Notes: generated from the letters alone by a model not told the origin. A DNA stretch of 57,874 nucleotides from Pseudomonadota bacterium (GCA_018261615.1 JAGTSE010000048.1:1-57874); one strand, 5' to 3'. Positions 1 to 9,833 are shown, counted from the stretch's first letter. Made by a program: numbers and translations.

Positions 1-20
1 TTGTTGGCTTCGCCTTTGCA

Positions 21-52
21 CCCCAGTCACTTACTTATGTAAGCTCCTGGGG
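21..52. repeat. 32-bp palindromic repeat, copy 1
   Basis: Two nested stems, outer CCCCAG/CTGGGG and inner CTTAC/GTAAG around a 4-nt loop. The same 32-bp design recurs at 4454-4485 and 31265-31296, always outside coding sequence. It is probably a dispersed intergenic hairpin family of enterobacterial genomes. It lies upstream of the methyltransferase gene at the left edge of the window, so its wider context is not visible. Confidence 0.8.
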
Positions 53-179
53 CTGCGCAGTCTTGCCGCCTCGACGCAGTGTGAATGATTTTGTGTATAG
101 AACAGAAAGAGATGGGGACATTCACCCACGGTGGGTGTTTTGCGCTCGTTTGGGTCATCACCGCGAAAGGAGTCAACTA

Positions 180-926
180 ATGGATATTCCACGTATTTTT
201 ACTATCAGTGAAAGTGAACATCGCATCCATAACCCATTTACGCCAGAAAAATATGCCACCCTTGGGCGCGTGTTACGTATGAAACCGGCGGCGCGGATCC
301 TCGATCTCGGCAGCGGTTCGGGTGAGATGCTTTGCACCTGGTCTCGTGATTACGGCATTACCGGTGTCGGCATCGACATGAGCCCGCTCTTTACTGCGCA
401 GGCAAAATTGCGTGCCGAAGCACTGGGAGTTGCGGCGCATGTGCATTTTATTCATAACGATGCGTCCGGTTATATCGCCGACAAAAAATGTGACGTGGCT
501 GCCTGTGTCGGCGCAACCTGGATAGCGGGCGGTGTAAGCGGAACCATCGCACTGCTGGCAAAGAGCCTCAAACCCGGCGGAATCATGCTTATTGGTGAAC
601 CGTACTGGCGTCAGTTACCCGCAACGGATGAGGATGCCAAAGCGTGCGGTGCCAGCGCGTTAGCCGATTTTCTCACGCTCCCGCAACTTGTCGCCAGCTT
701 TGGCGAACGCGGCTATGACGTGGTGGAAATGGTGCTGGCAGACCAGGAAGGCTGGGATCGGTATGAAGCGGCAAAATGGCTAACCCTGCGCCGCTGGCTG
801 GCGGAAAACCCTGACGATGAATTTGCCGCCGAAGTGCGGGAAACGTTGACGCTGGCGCCTGAACGCCACGTTACCTGGACGAGGGAATATCTGGGCTGGG
901 GTGTTTTTGCGTTAATGGCGCGCTAA
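180..926 (+). CDS. yjhP: SAM-dependent methyltransferase, YjhP family
   Basis: A 248-residue protein with a class I methyltransferase fold. The glycine-rich SAM-binding motif LDLGSGSG is at residues 41-48, and an acidic GIDMS strand end follows. The N-terminus (MDIPRIFTIS) and length match E. coli YjhP as I remember it, where the gene lies in the KpLE2 element. An upstream in-frame start at 63 exists, but the ATG at 180 has AAAGGAG just ahead of it and fits the family length. The substrate is unknown. The next gene is convergent, so this appears to be a single-gene unit. The family assignment is firm; the biological role is not known. Confidence 0.85.
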   Translation: MDIPRIFTISESEHRIHNPFTPEKYATLGRVLRMKPAARILDLGSGSGEMLCTWSRDYGITGVGIDMSPLFTAQAKLRAEALGVAAHVHFIHNDASGYIADKKCDVAACVGATWIAGGVSGTIALLAKSLKPGGIMLIGEPYWRQLPATDEDAKACGASALADFLTLPQLVASFGERGYDVVEMVLADQEGWDRYEAAKWLTLRRWLAENPDDEFAAEVRETLTLAPERHVTWTREYLGWGVFALMAR

Positions 927-984
927 ACGAGACAACCGATATCGCGGAAAAGCGATACCGGTATTAGCTTGCCCGGCAACTTAC

Positions 985-2277
985 CTACGCTTTTAGCCGG
1001 GCGACCAGTTCAAACTCGCTGAAGTTGACCGGGCGCTGTTGCCGCATTGAGATGTTCCCGGCGATCCCGGTCAGAATCGACATCGCTCCGGCGCGGTGAT
1101 CGGCGGCGCGTTGCAGCGGATCGTTGCCCGGCGTGCCGAACAGATCCGCCAGCATCGCGTTATCGCCGCCGCCGTGGCCGCCTTCGCCGAGGGAAAACGT
1201 CGCTTTCCACGGTGCTGCGAACATCGGAAACACGGTGATATCGCAGGATTCCAGGCTGCCTTCATTGGCGCGCTCGCCGCCTGCGTTAACGTAAGATTTC
1301 TCGACGATTTTCATCTCCAGCCGCCCAAGGCTACCGTTAAAGACCACGTTTAACCCTTCCCACGGCAGATAGGTGTTCAGCGAGTAGCTGAGTTGACACT
1401 GGTTCTGGTATTTCACCAGTACTGACATGGTGTCCTCAATGGTGATACCGTCGCTGAACACGCTCTGATCGCGCCAGTAGCTATCTTCGTGTTCGGCATC
1501 GAGATAGAGCGCTTTTAATTGCGGGTTATCTGCCATATGCAGCGCAAAAGGATCATCTTTGGCGGCGGCATAACCGTGGGCGCGCGGGTAAAAATGGGTG
1601 ACGCCGCGTTTTTCGGCGTTCTCTTTGCCGTAGAAACGCAGCCCGCCTTCGGCGTAAACCCGTTGCGGATAGCTATTGAGCCAGAAATTCATCAGGTCGA
1701 AATGGTGCGTCGATTTATGTACCAGCAGCCCGCCGCTGTTACGTTTTTCCCGGTGCCAGCGGCGGAAATAATCCGCGCCGTGTTCGGTATTGAGCAGCCA
1801 TTCGAAATGAACCGAGTAGACTTCGCCGATGGTATTTTTCATCAACAGTTCGCGCACTTTGCTGTGGTGCGGCGCATAGCGGTAGTTGAACGCCACGCGC
1901 ACCGTGCGCCCGGTTTGTTCGATGGCATCCAGAATACGCAGTGCGCGCTGTTCATCAATGGTCATTGGTTTTTCGGTGATCACATCGCAACCGGCGCGCA
2001 GCGCCCGCACAATGTAGTCATCATGGGTGCGATCCATGGTTGTAACGATGATGATGTCCGGGCGGGTTTCCGCAATCATCTCTTCAAATTGCGCCGCTTT
2101 CCATGTTGGGACGGCGGCGGCACCTTCGTTTTTCAGCAACTGATTGGCGTAATCCATGCGTGTCTGGTTGCTGTCGCAAAACGCCACCATGCGGGCGTTT
2201 TCCCGCCACTCTCCGCCGATGGCGGCAATATATAACCCGGCGCGCCCGCCCGTACCCACAAGAGCATATTTTTTCAT
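985..2277 (-). CDS. Gfo/Idh/MocA family oxidoreductase
   Basis: A 430-residue NAD(P)-dependent oxidoreductase. The N-terminal Rossmann motif GTGGRAG is at residues 9-15, and the family signature EKP, whose Lys is usually catalytic, is at residues 102-104. A long C-terminal alpha/beta domain follows. It is larger than typical 330-380 residue members. I chose ATG 2277 (MKKYALVG) over the start at 2295 because it places the Rossmann strand at the extreme N-terminus, as is usual. Such enzymes act on sugars, inositols or glycosides; nothing nearby fixes the substrate. It is convergent with yjhP and followed at some distance by the acetate operon on the same strand, with no sign of coupling. Confidence 0.8.
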   Translation of the reverse strand: MKKYALVGTGGRAGLYIAAIGGEWRENARMVAFCDSNQTRMDYANQLLKNEGAAAVPTWKAAQFEEMIAETRPDIIIVTTMDRTHDDYIVRALRAGCDVITEKPMTIDEQRALRILDAIEQTGRTVRVAFNYRYAPHHSKVRELLMKNTIGEVYSVHFEWLLNTEHGADYFRRWHREKRNSGGLLVHKSTHHFDLMNFWLNSYPQRVYAEGGLRFYGKENAEKRGVTHFYPRAHGYAAAKDDPFALHMADNPQLKALYLDAEHEDSYWRDQSVFSDGITIEDTMSVLVKYQNQCQLSYSLNTYLPWEGLNVVFNGSLGRLEMKIVEKSYVNAGGERANEGSLESCDITVFPMFAAPWKATFSLGEGGHGGGDNAMLADLFGTPGNDPLQRAADHRAGAMSILTGIAGNISMRQQRPVNFSEFELVARLKA

Positions 2278-2399
2278 TTCATCCTCGCAATCCATTTATG
2301 AATCGATGTATCCATGAATCAAAAACGCTATTTCATTTTTATAATGATACTGTAGCGCGATGGCGAGAGAGGGATAGAGCAGAAAGGCGAAAATGTGAT

Positions 2400-2421
2400 C
2401 CCCGGCCATTACTGACCGGGG
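2400..2421 (-). terminator. Hairpin after actP
   Basis: CCCCGG/CCGGGG inverted repeat with a 10-nt loop, a few bases beyond the actP stop codon. The U-tract on the minus strand is poor, so it may be a weak terminator or an mRNA-stabilising hairpin at the end of the acs-yjcH-actP transcript. Confidence 0.5.
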
Positions 2422-2429
2422 CAGGGGGA

Positions 2430-4079
2430 TTAATGTGCGCGGCCCTGTTCGATACCAATACCGGTCTGCGAGCGAATAAACTGCGCGCGGAACTGCTCGC
2501 GCTCCAGCTTGCCCGCTTCGGTGTTGTCGGTAGCGGAGAAGAGCCAGATACCGATAAACGCGGCGGCAATCGAGAACAGCGCCGGATACTCATACGGGAA
2601 GACCGGTGCGGCGTGGCCGAGGATCTGTACCCAAATGGTCGGGCCGAGGATCATCAAAATCACCGCCGTCAACAGGCCGAGCCAGCCGCCAATCATCGCG
2701 CCTCGCGTAGTCAGCTTCGACCAGTACATCGAGAGTAGAATAATTGGGAAGTTGCAGCTTGCGGCAATTGAGAAGGCCAGCCCGACCATAAAGGCGATGT
2801 TCTGTTTCTCAAACAGAATGCCCAATAAAATGGCGACCACGCCGAGCACCAGCACGGTAATTTTGGACACCTTCAGCTCCTGACGCTCGGTCGCGCCTTT
2901 GCGGAACACGTTGGCGTAGAGATCGTGCGAGACCGCCGACGCGCCCGCCAGCGTCAGCCCGGCGACCACCGCCAGGATGGTGGCGAAGGCCACGGCGGAG
3001 ATAAAGCCGAGGAACAGGTTGCCGCCAACGGCATCGGCAAGGTGAACCGCGGCCATATTGTTACCGCCAATCAGCGCGCCTGCCGCATCTTTAAACGCTG
3101 GATTTGCGCCTACCAGCATGATCGCGCCAAAGCCGATGATAAAGGTCAGAATGTAGAAGTAACCCATAAAACCGGTGGCGTAGAGCACGCTTTTACGGGC
3201 TTCACGCGCATCGCTGACGGTAAAGAAACGCATCAGGATATGCGGCAAACCGGCGGTGCCGAACATCAGGCCCAGGCCTAGCGACAGGGCGGAGATCGGA
3301 TCTTTCACCAGCCCGCCAGGGCTCATGATAGCCGCACCTTTCGGGTGCACCGCCGTCGCTTCGGTAAACAGGTTATTGAAGCTGAAACCGACGTGTTTCA
3401 TCACCATAAAGGCCATAAAACTTGCGCCAAACAGCAGCAATACCGCTTTGATAATTTGTACCCAAGTGGTGGCGAGCATACCGCCGAACAGCACATACAG
3501 CACCATCAGCACGCCAACCAGTACCACGGCAACGTGATAGTTCAGGCCGAACAGCAGTTCGATAAGCTTACCGGCACCCACCATCTGCGCAATCAGATAC
3601 AGCGCAACCACCACCAGCGAACCGCAGGCGGAAAGGGTACGAATCGGCCCCTGTTTCAGGCGGTACGAGGCCACGTCGGCGAAGGTATAGCGCCCAAGGT
3701 TGCGCAGCCGTTCGGCGATCAAAAACAGGATAATCGGCCAGCCGACAAGGAAGCCCAGCGAATAAATCAGCCCATCGTAACCGGAGGTGTATACCAGCGC
3801 GGAAATCCCGAGGAAGGAGGCCGCCGACATAAAGTCACCGGCAATCGCCAGCCCGTTCTGAAAACCAGTAATATTGCCGCCCGCGGTGTAGTAATCACTG
3901 CGCGAACGCACGCGTTTCGACGCCCAGTAAGTGATGTACAGGGTGAGCGCTACGAAAATCACAAACATGATAATCGCCTGCCAGTTTGTTGGCTGGCGTT
4001 GTACCGTGCCGGTAATGGCATCGGCGGCGTGCGCCGTGAAAGGAAGTGTGGCGGCCAGCGCCGTCAGGACTCGTTTCAT
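2430..4079 (-). CDS. actP: Cation/acetate symporter ActP
   Basis: A 549-residue sodium:solute symporter (SSS family), the same length as E. coli ActP. It starts with a cleavable-looking signal (MKRVLTALAATLPFTAHA), which is typical of ActP, followed by about 13 hydrophobic segments. It imports acetate, and in E. coli also glycolate, across the inner membrane. Its start overlaps the end of yjcH by 4 bp (ATGA type), implying translational coupling. Together with acs it forms the acetate scavenging operon used when preferred carbon runs out. No anomalies were seen. Confidence 0.97.
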   Translation of the reverse strand: MKRVLTALAATLPFTAHAADAITGTVQRQPTNWQAIIMFVIFVALTLYITYWASKRVRSRSDYYTAGGNITGFQNGLAIAGDFMSAASFLGISALVYTSGYDGLIYSLGFLVGWPIILFLIAERLRNLGRYTFADVASYRLKQGPIRTLSACGSLVVVALYLIAQMVGAGKLIELLFGLNYHVAVVLVGVLMVLYVLFGGMLATTWVQIIKAVLLLFGASFMAFMVMKHVGFSFNNLFTEATAVHPKGAAIMSPGGLVKDPISALSLGLGLMFGTAGLPHILMRFFTVSDAREARKSVLYATGFMGYFYILTFIIGFGAIMLVGANPAFKDAAGALIGGNNMAAVHLADAVGGNLFLGFISAVAFATILAVVAGLTLAGASAVSHDLYANVFRKGATERQELKVSKITVLVLGVVAILLGILFEKQNIAFMVGLAFSIAASCNFPIILLSMYWSKLTTRGAMIGGWLGLLTAVILMILGPTIWVQILGHAAPVFPYEYPALFSIAAAFIGIWLFSATDNTEAGKLEREQFRAQFIRSQTGIGIEQGRAH

Positions 4080-4390
4080 AATGCTTTTACCTCGCTTAGC
4101 ACGGCTTTAGTCAGACGATCGAACTCGCCGTTTGCCCGCCATACATAGACGGCGGTCAGCACAAACGAAATCACAATCACGCCAATCCCAATCGGGATGC
4201 CGCGTGTCACGCTGGTGCCTGCGTGCAGCGGCGTACCGAGCCAGTGCGGCGCAAAAGCGATAAGCAGAATAAAGCAGACGTAGATAATCAGCATGATGAT
4301 GGAAAGGAAAAAGGCAAACCGTTGCCGTTTTTTAACTAACTCCCTGAAATGCGCACTGTTTTCTATCTGTTGATAAATGTTATTCATCAC
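4076..4390 (-). CDS. yjcH: DUF485 inner-membrane protein YjcH
   Basis: A 104-residue protein with two transmembrane helices (about residues 25-50 and 65-88), the length of E. coli YjcH. DUF485 proteins are almost always encoded directly before acetate/monocarboxylate SSS symporters and are thought to assist them, although the mechanism is not settled. The stop codon overlaps the actP start by 4 bp. It lies 242 bp downstream of acs, a gap that holds two palindromic repeats and may allow unequal expression of acs relative to yjcH-actP. Confidence 0.95.
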   Translation of the reverse strand: MMNNIYQQIENSAHFRELVKKRQRFAFFLSIIMLIIYVCFILLIAFAPHWLGTPLHAGTSVTRGIPIGIGVIVISFVLTAVYVWRANGEFDRLTKAVLSEVKAL

Positions 4391-4453
4391 AGAATTCTCC
4401 AGAGGTCTCCCCTTTGTCTTTCGCGCCGCAGGTTCGCTGGCCGCACATACCCA

Positions 4454-4485
4454 CCCCAGTCACATAGTTGTCTATGCTCCTGGGG
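4454..4485. repeat. 32-bp palindromic repeat, copy 2 (covariant inner stem)
   Basis: Same architecture as copies 1 and 3: the outer stem CCCCAG/CTGGGG is conserved. The inner stem here is CATAG/CTATG instead of CTTAC/GTAAG, so two base pairs changed with compensation. It sits in the acs-yjcH intercistronic gap. Confidence 0.8.
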
Positions 4486-4588
4486 GGCACGTTTGCCGTC
4501 TTCCTGCAACACGAAATCCATTGAGGACTGTAGGGTGAGGTGATTGTTTTCTCTCCTTATAAGGAGAGCGTTATGGTTGTGTTTGTAA

Positions 4589-4617
4589 GCCGGATAATGG
4601 CTGACGCCTTATCCGGC
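4589..4617. repeat. REP-like palindrome after acs
   Basis: GCCGGATAA and TTATCCGGC form a 9-bp inverted repeat around an 11-nt centre, resembling half a REP/BIME unit. It lies 16 bp beyond the acs stop codon in the intercistronic region, where REP elements commonly stabilise the upstream message. Confidence 0.75.
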
Positions 4618-4632
4618 AGGGTATTACGATTA

Positions 4633-6591
4633 TTAAGACGGCATGGTAATCGCCTGCTTCTCTTCGAGCAGTTTTTCCACGACGCCAGGATCGGCGAGCG
4701 TCGAGGTATCGCCGAAGTTACTGGTATCGCCCGCTGCGATTTTGCGCAGTATGCGGCGCATGATTTTGCCGGAACGTGTTTTCGGCAGTGAATCTGTCCA
4801 GTGCAGTACATCCGGCGTTGCCAGCGGGCCAATCTCTTTACGCACCCAGTTACGCACTTCGGCGTAGAGTTCCGGCGACGGCTCTTCACCGTGGTTCAGC
4901 GTGACATAGGCATAAATCGCCTGGCCTTTGATGTTGTGCGGAATGCCCACCACGGCGGCCTCGGCGATTTTCGGATGCGAAACCAGCGCCGATTCAATCT
5001 CGGCGGTGCCCAGGCGGTGGCCGGAAACGTTCAGCACATCGTCCACGCGGCCAGTGATCCAGTAATAGCCCTCTTCGTCACGACGCGCGCCGTCGCCGCT
5101 GAAGTAACAGTTTTTGAAAGTGGAAAAATAGGTCTGTTCAAAGCGCTCGTGATCGCCAAACAGCGTACGCGCCTGGCCGGGCCAGGAATCGGTGATCACC
5201 AGGTTACCTTCGGTAGCACCATCAAGTCGGTTTCCTTCGTTGTCCACCAGCGCCGGTTGCACGCCAAAGAACGGATGGGTTGCCGAACCGGCTTTCAGGC
5301 GCGTTGCGCCGGGTAGCGGGGTGATCATAAATCCGCCGGTTTCCGTCTGCCACCAGGTGTCCATCACCGGGCATTTACCGTTGCCGATCTTCGACCAGTA
5401 CCACTCCCACGCTTCCGGGTTAATTGGCTCGCCCACTGAACCGAGAATACGTAGTGAAGAGCGGTCAGTGCCCTCAATGGCTTTGTCGCCTTCCGCCATC
5501 AGCGCACGAATCGCCGTCGGTGCGGTATAGAGAATATTGACCTGGTGTTTATCCACCACCTGGCTCATTCGCGCCGGGGTTGGCCAGTTTGGCACGCCTT
5601 CAAACATCAGCGTGATGGCGCCGCAGGCCAGCGGCCCGTAGAGCAAATAGCTGTGGCCGGTCACCCAGCCGACATCGGCCGTACACCAATAAACATCGCC
5701 CGGATGGTAATCAAAGACATATTTAAACGTCGTCGCGGCATAAACCAGGTAACCGCCGGTGGTGTGCAGCACACCTTTCGGTTTGCCCGTCGAGCCGGAG
5801 GTATAGAGGATAAAGAGCGGATCTTCTGCGCCGACTTCCACCGGTTGATGCTGGTCGCTGGCTTTTTCGGTCAGCTCGTTCCACCACAGATCCCGGCCTG
5901 CATTCCAGGCGATTTTGCCGCCAGTACGTTTCAGAACCACGACGTGTTCAACGCTATTAACGTTCGGGTTTTTCAGCGCGTCATCGACATTTTTCTTCAG
6001 CGGAATGTTACGACCAGCGCGAACGCCTTCGTCGGCAGTGATCACCAGCCGGGAGCTGGAATCGATAATGCGTCCGGCTACCGCTTCCGGCGAGAAGCCG
6101 CCGAAAATCACCGAATGCACTGCGCCGATGCGGGCGCAGGCGAGCATGGCGACTGCCGCTTCCGGCACCATTGGCATATAAATCGCCACAACATCGCCTC
6201 TCTTAATCCCCAACTCGACCAACACATTGGCAAACTGGCATACGCTGCGGTGCAGCTCGCGGTAGGTGATTTTTTTACTCTGGCTGGCGTCATCGCCTTC
6301 CCAGATAATGGCCGTCTGGTCGCCGCGTTCGGCGAGATGGCGGTCAAGGCAGTTGGCGGCCAGGTTTAATGTGCCATCTTCATACCATTTAATCGAAATA
6401 TTGCCGGGCGCGAAGGAGGTGTTTTTCACCGTTTTATACGGCGTAATCCAGTCGAGGATCTTTCCCTGCTCGCCCCAGAATGTGTCAGGGTCGGTGATGG
6501 ATTGCTGATAGTTGGCTTCATACTGCTCCGGATTGATCAGGCAACGTTCCGCAATATTGGCGGGAATATCGTGTTTATGTATTTGGCTCAT
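4633..6591 (-). CDS. acs: Acetyl-CoA synthetase
   Basis: A 652-residue AMP-forming acetyl-CoA synthetase, identical in length to E. coli Acs. It converts acetate, ATP and CoA to acetyl-CoA via acetyl-AMP. The ANL adenylate motif YTSGSTGKPKG lies near residue 265. The C-terminal PKTRSGKIMRR segment carries the catalytic lysine (609 in E. coli) that Pat acetylates and CobB deacetylates. It is the first gene of acs-yjcH-actP and is divergent from gltP across a 675-bp AT-rich region. In E. coli the operon is activated by CRP; I did not find a convincing full CRP site here. Confidence 0.98.
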   Translation of the reverse strand: MSQIHKHDIPANIAERCLINPEQYEANYQQSITDPDTFWGEQGKILDWITPYKTVKNTSFAPGNISIKWYEDGTLNLAANCLDRHLAERGDQTAIIWEGDDASQSKKITYRELHRSVCQFANVLVELGIKRGDVVAIYMPMVPEAAVAMLACARIGAVHSVIFGGFSPEAVAGRIIDSSSRLVITADEGVRAGRNIPLKKNVDDALKNPNVNSVEHVVVLKRTGGKIAWNAGRDLWWNELTEKASDQHQPVEVGAEDPLFILYTSGSTGKPKGVLHTTGGYLVYAATTFKYVFDYHPGDVYWCTADVGWVTGHSYLLYGPLACGAITLMFEGVPNWPTPARMSQVVDKHQVNILYTAPTAIRALMAEGDKAIEGTDRSSLRILGSVGEPINPEAWEWYWSKIGNGKCPVMDTWWQTETGGFMITPLPGATRLKAGSATHPFFGVQPALVDNEGNRLDGATEGNLVITDSWPGQARTLFGDHERFEQTYFSTFKNCYFSGDGARRDEEGYYWITGRVDDVLNVSGHRLGTAEIESALVSHPKIAEAAVVGIPHNIKGQAIYAYVTLNHGEEPSPELYAEVRNWVRKEIGPLATPDVLHWTDSLPKTRSGKIMRRILRKIAAGDTSNFGDTSTLADPGVVEKLLEEKQAITMPS

Positions 6592-7266
6592 GGCAATTGC
6601 TCTCCTTGTAAGATGTTAATAATATGTCAAAATAACGTTAATTGTAGGGCCTTTACCAGCTTTGTTTATTATTTGAGCGATAGATCACGCATTGATGATA
6701 TTCAGTAAAAAAGCAGCAAAATAAATGTGCTGGCGTAGCGGAGAAATGAAAAATAACGGCAGGAAGAAGAAAAATGACTCATAACAAAAGGTTATGGAAT
6801 TCAACGATTTGATTACCTTAATAGCATTGCAGAATAACGCGCTGTGGCAACCCGCTGAAAATACACTGCGGAACCAATAGCGTCGTAATTATTTTAATCT
6901 GGTACTATTCACTGTGTTGATGACAAATAGCAGACGAAATTTCCGCTACTGAGTGACCTTTGTGACATTTATGTTGATTAAAAAACATGCAAATGAATTT
7001 ATTTTACAGAATAATTTTCTGACGGGAATATTAGGATTCAGCGAATTGAAAAATTTTGTATAACAAACACTTATTACTAATAATTGAAATAAAAGATGGT
7101 TTTTAGATAAAAAATCAGTCAAACCCCCTCCGGGTATAGGGTTGCGCGTTACACCCTGCAAATGATACTGATAATGCGCGTTAGAAAACCCCGCAATACC
7201 GTGCGACGTTTCAGTATGTGTCGTTCCCGTGCATGGAATGGCGCTTCATTGAGGAAGTCTGTAGTG
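6592..7266. other. 675-bp acs/gltP divergent intergenic region
   Basis: No convincing gene. The region is AT-rich and holds the promoters of acs (leftward) and gltP (rightward). In E. coli the nrfABCDEFG nitrite reductase operon lies between these genes and is missing here. A CRP-like half site TGTGA occurs at 6961-6965, but no full palindrome was found. Small ORFs in the region look spurious. Confidence 0.6.
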
Positions 7267-8580
7267 ATGAAAAACATAAAAATCAGCCTGGCCTGGCAGA
7301 TTCTGCTGGCCCTTGTGCTGGGTATTCTTCTGGGTAGTTACCTGCATTATTACAGCGACAGCCGCGAATGGCTGATTGCGAATCTCCTGTCTCCGGCGGG
7401 CGATATCTTTATTCACCTGATCAAAATGATCGTGGTGCCGATTGTTATCTCGACGCTGATTGTCGGGATTGCTGGCGTTGGTGACGCAAAACAGCTTGGC
7501 CGTATTGGCGCGAAAACCATCATCTATTTCGAAGTGATCACTACGGTTGCGATCGTGCTCGGTATTACGCTGGCGAATGTGTTCCAGCCAGGGGCGGGGA
7601 TCGATATGTCGCAACTTGCCACGGTGGATATTTCGAAATACCAAAGCACCACTGCGGATGTGCAAAGCCACGCCCATGGCCTGATGGGGACGATTCTGTC
7701 GCTGGTGCCGACCAATATCATCGCGTCGATGGCGAAGGGCGATATGTTGCCGATCATCTTCTTCTCGGTGTTGTTTGGTCTGGGCCTTTCATCGCTGCCA
7801 GCATCGCACCGTGAGCCGCTGGTGACCGTGTTCCGCTCTGTTTCCGAAACCATGTTTAAAGTCACCCATATGGTGATGCGCTATGCGCCGGTCGGCGTAT
7901 TCGCGCTGATCTCGGTAACGGTGGCGAACTTCGGTTTTGCCTCGTTGTGGCCGCTGGCGAAGCTGGTGATTCTGGTTTACTTTGCGATCCTGTTTTTCGC
8001 GCTGGTGGTGCTGGGCATTGTGGCGCGTATCTGCGGGCTGAGCATCTGGATTCTGATCCGCATTCTGAAAGATGAGCTGATTCTGGCCTACTCAACCGCC
8101 AGCTCAGAGAGTGTGCTGCCGCGTATTATTGAAAAAATGGAAGCCTACGGCGCGCCTGCCTCCATCACCAGCTTCGTGGTGCCGACTGGTTACTCCTTTA
8201 ATCTCGACGGTTCAACGCTGTACCAGAGTATTGCCGCCATCTTTATTGCGCAGTTGTACGGTATCGATCTTTCGCTGTGGCAGGAGATTATCCTTGTGCT
8301 GACACTGATGGTGACCTCAAAAGGCATCGCGGGCGTTCCGGGCGTCTCCTTCGTGGTATTGCTGGCGACGCTGGGCAGCGTCGGTATTCCGCTGGAAGGA
8401 CTGGCCTTTATCGCTGGTGTTGACCGTATTCTCGATATGGCGCGTACCGCGCTGAACGTGGTGGGTAATGCGCTGGCGGTGTTGGTGATTGCCAAGTGGG
8501 AACACAAATTCGACCGCAAAAAAGCGCTGGCTTACGAGCGCGAAATGCTGGGCAAGTTTGATAAAACCGCCGGTCAGTAA
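7267..8580 (+). CDS. gltP: Glutamate/aspartate:proton symporter GltP
   Basis: A 437-residue member of the DAACS family, equal in length to E. coli GltP. ATG 7267 (MKNIKISLAWQ) matches the E. coli N-terminus; the open frame extends to 7162, but that extension looks like untranslated leader. Recognisable family features are the helical-hairpin serine motif STASSESVLPR and the later GVPGVSFVV segment that line the substrate site. It imports L-glutamate and L-aspartate with protons. A strong Rho-independent terminator follows immediately. It is monocistronic. Confidence 0.96.
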   Translation: MKNIKISLAWQILLALVLGILLGSYLHYYSDSREWLIANLLSPAGDIFIHLIKMIVVPIVISTLIVGIAGVGDAKQLGRIGAKTIIYFEVITTVAIVLGITLANVFQPGAGIDMSQLATVDISKYQSTTADVQSHAHGLMGTILSLVPTNIIASMAKGDMLPIIFFSVLFGLGLSSLPASHREPLVTVFRSVSETMFKVTHMVMRYAPVGVFALISVTVANFGFASLWPLAKLVILVYFAILFFALVVLGIVARICGLSIWILIRILKDELILAYSTASSESVLPRIIEKMEAYGAPASITSFVVPTGYSFNLDGSTLYQSIAAIFIAQLYGIDLSLWQEIILVLTLMVTSKGIAGVPGVSFVVLLATLGSVGIPLEGLAFIAGVDRILDMARTALNVVGNALAVLVIAKWEHKFDRKKALAYEREMLGKFDKTAGQ

Positions 8581-8599
8581 ACCGCTCCCTCCTTTACGG

Positions 8600-8626
8600 A
8601 TCCCTCCTTCACGGAGGGATTTTTTT
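8600..8626 (+). terminator. Rho-independent terminator of gltP
   Basis: Perfect 8-bp stem ATCCCTCC/GGAGGGAT with a 5-nt loop followed by a run of seven T. The T-run overlaps the stop codon of the convergent MFS gene. Confidence 0.92.
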
Positions 8627-9833
8627 ATCCTTTTACCGTGTTGTTTTTGCCCATCATCGCCAGAAAACCCGCCACCACCGGCACCAGCGATCCCCACAGC
8701 ACCGCATTCCAGCCAAAGGCATTGAGCAGCGCGCCGGAGGAGAAAGAGCCGATAATCATCACGCCAAAGACAATAACGTCATTCAGCGACTGGACGCGGG
8801 TCTTCTCTTCCGGGCGGTGAAACTCAATGATCTTCGCCGAAGCGCCGGTAAAACCAAAGTTCCAGCCGATGCCGAGCAGGATCAGCGACAGCCAGTAATG
8901 CAGGATGTCGGTACCGAGCAGACCTGCGATCACGGAGAGGGCGGTGATCAATAATCCCGCTGCGGCAATGCGGCTGGCGCCAAAGCGCTGAATCAGTTTG
9001 CCGGTAAAAAACCCCGGCCCATACATCGCAATCACATGCCACTGAATGCCCAGGTTCGCCGCCTGCAGAGAAAGACCGTGCTGATGCATCGACAGCGGTG
9101 CGGCGGTCATCAGGAAGTTCATCACCATATAAGCCACCGCGCCGCCAAACACGGTACGACGAAAGCCTGGCAAGCTGGCGATCTCGTGAAGCGCGCGACC
9201 GCCGTGCTGCGCGTGATCGGCAACGGCAGGAGATTTCACACCGAGCAGCACTGTTGCGGCAATCACCGCGACCGCTGCCTGCGCGAGAAAGGTGACGGCA
9301 AAAGTATGCTCCGGCCAGGCGTTCATGGTGCTGGTGACCAGCATCGGGCCAAGGACGCCCGCTACGACACCGCCGCCCATCACCAGCGACAGCGCCCGCG
9401 CCCGTCGTTTGCTGCCCACGCCGTCGGTGGCGGCAAAGCGAAACGAGAGCGCAACAGCCGCGTACGCGCCGCCGAAAAAAGCCGCCAGGCAGAACAGGGA
9501 AAAGGAGTCGAGCACGACGGCCAGCGAGGCCAGCAGACCGGTCAACACGCCAGCGCCAGTGCCGGTCATAAAGACAGTCCGTCTGCCCCGATGGCGAGCC
9601 AATGCGCCAAATGGCAAAATGCAGGCCGCCATCCCCAGAACAAAAACAGTGACGGGCAGCGTTGCCAGCGTGCTGCTGGGCGCGAGGGTATTACCGACTA
9701 TCGCGCCAGTGGCGTAAAAGACGACCGAGTTAGCGCCAGCCAGCGCCTGTGCTGTCGCGAGGCGCACAATGTTATGGTTCTGCTGGCTGACCGGTAATTC
9801 TGCTTCTGTGGAGTTCAACAACTGCGATCTCAT
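8625..9833 (-). CDS. MFS transporter of unknown substrate
   Basis: A 402-residue major facilitator protein with twelve predicted helices. The MFS loop 2-3 motif appears as GALARHRGRRTVF, and a pseudo-repeat lies in the second half (GKLIQRFGASRIAA). It resembles drug/metabolite exporters of the YnfM-like group, but I cannot name a substrate. The ribosome-binding site is weak. Its stop codon lies inside the T-run of the gltP terminator, so the two transcripts converge tightly. E. coli has yjcO at the corresponding place, so this is a lineage-specific gene in a syntenic slot. Confidence 0.82.
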   Translation of the reverse strand: MRSQLLNSTEAELPVSQQNHNIVRLATAQALAGANSVVFYATGAIVGNTLAPSSTLATLPVTVFVLGMAACILPFGALARHRGRRTVFMTGTGAGVLTGLLASLAVVLDSFSLFCLAAFFGGAYAAVALSFRFAATDGVGSKRRARALSLVMGGGVVAGVLGPMLVTSTMNAWPEHTFAVTFLAQAAVAVIAATVLLGVKSPAVADHAQHGGRALHEIASLPGFRRTVFGGAVAYMVMNFLMTAAPLSMHQHGLSLQAANLGIQWHVIAMYGPGFFTGKLIQRFGASRIAAAGLLITALSVIAGLLGTDILHYWLSLILLGIGWNFGFTGASAKIIEFHRPEEKTRVQSLNDVIVFGVMIIGSFSSGALLNAFGWNAVLWGSLVPVVAGFLAMMGKNNTVKG

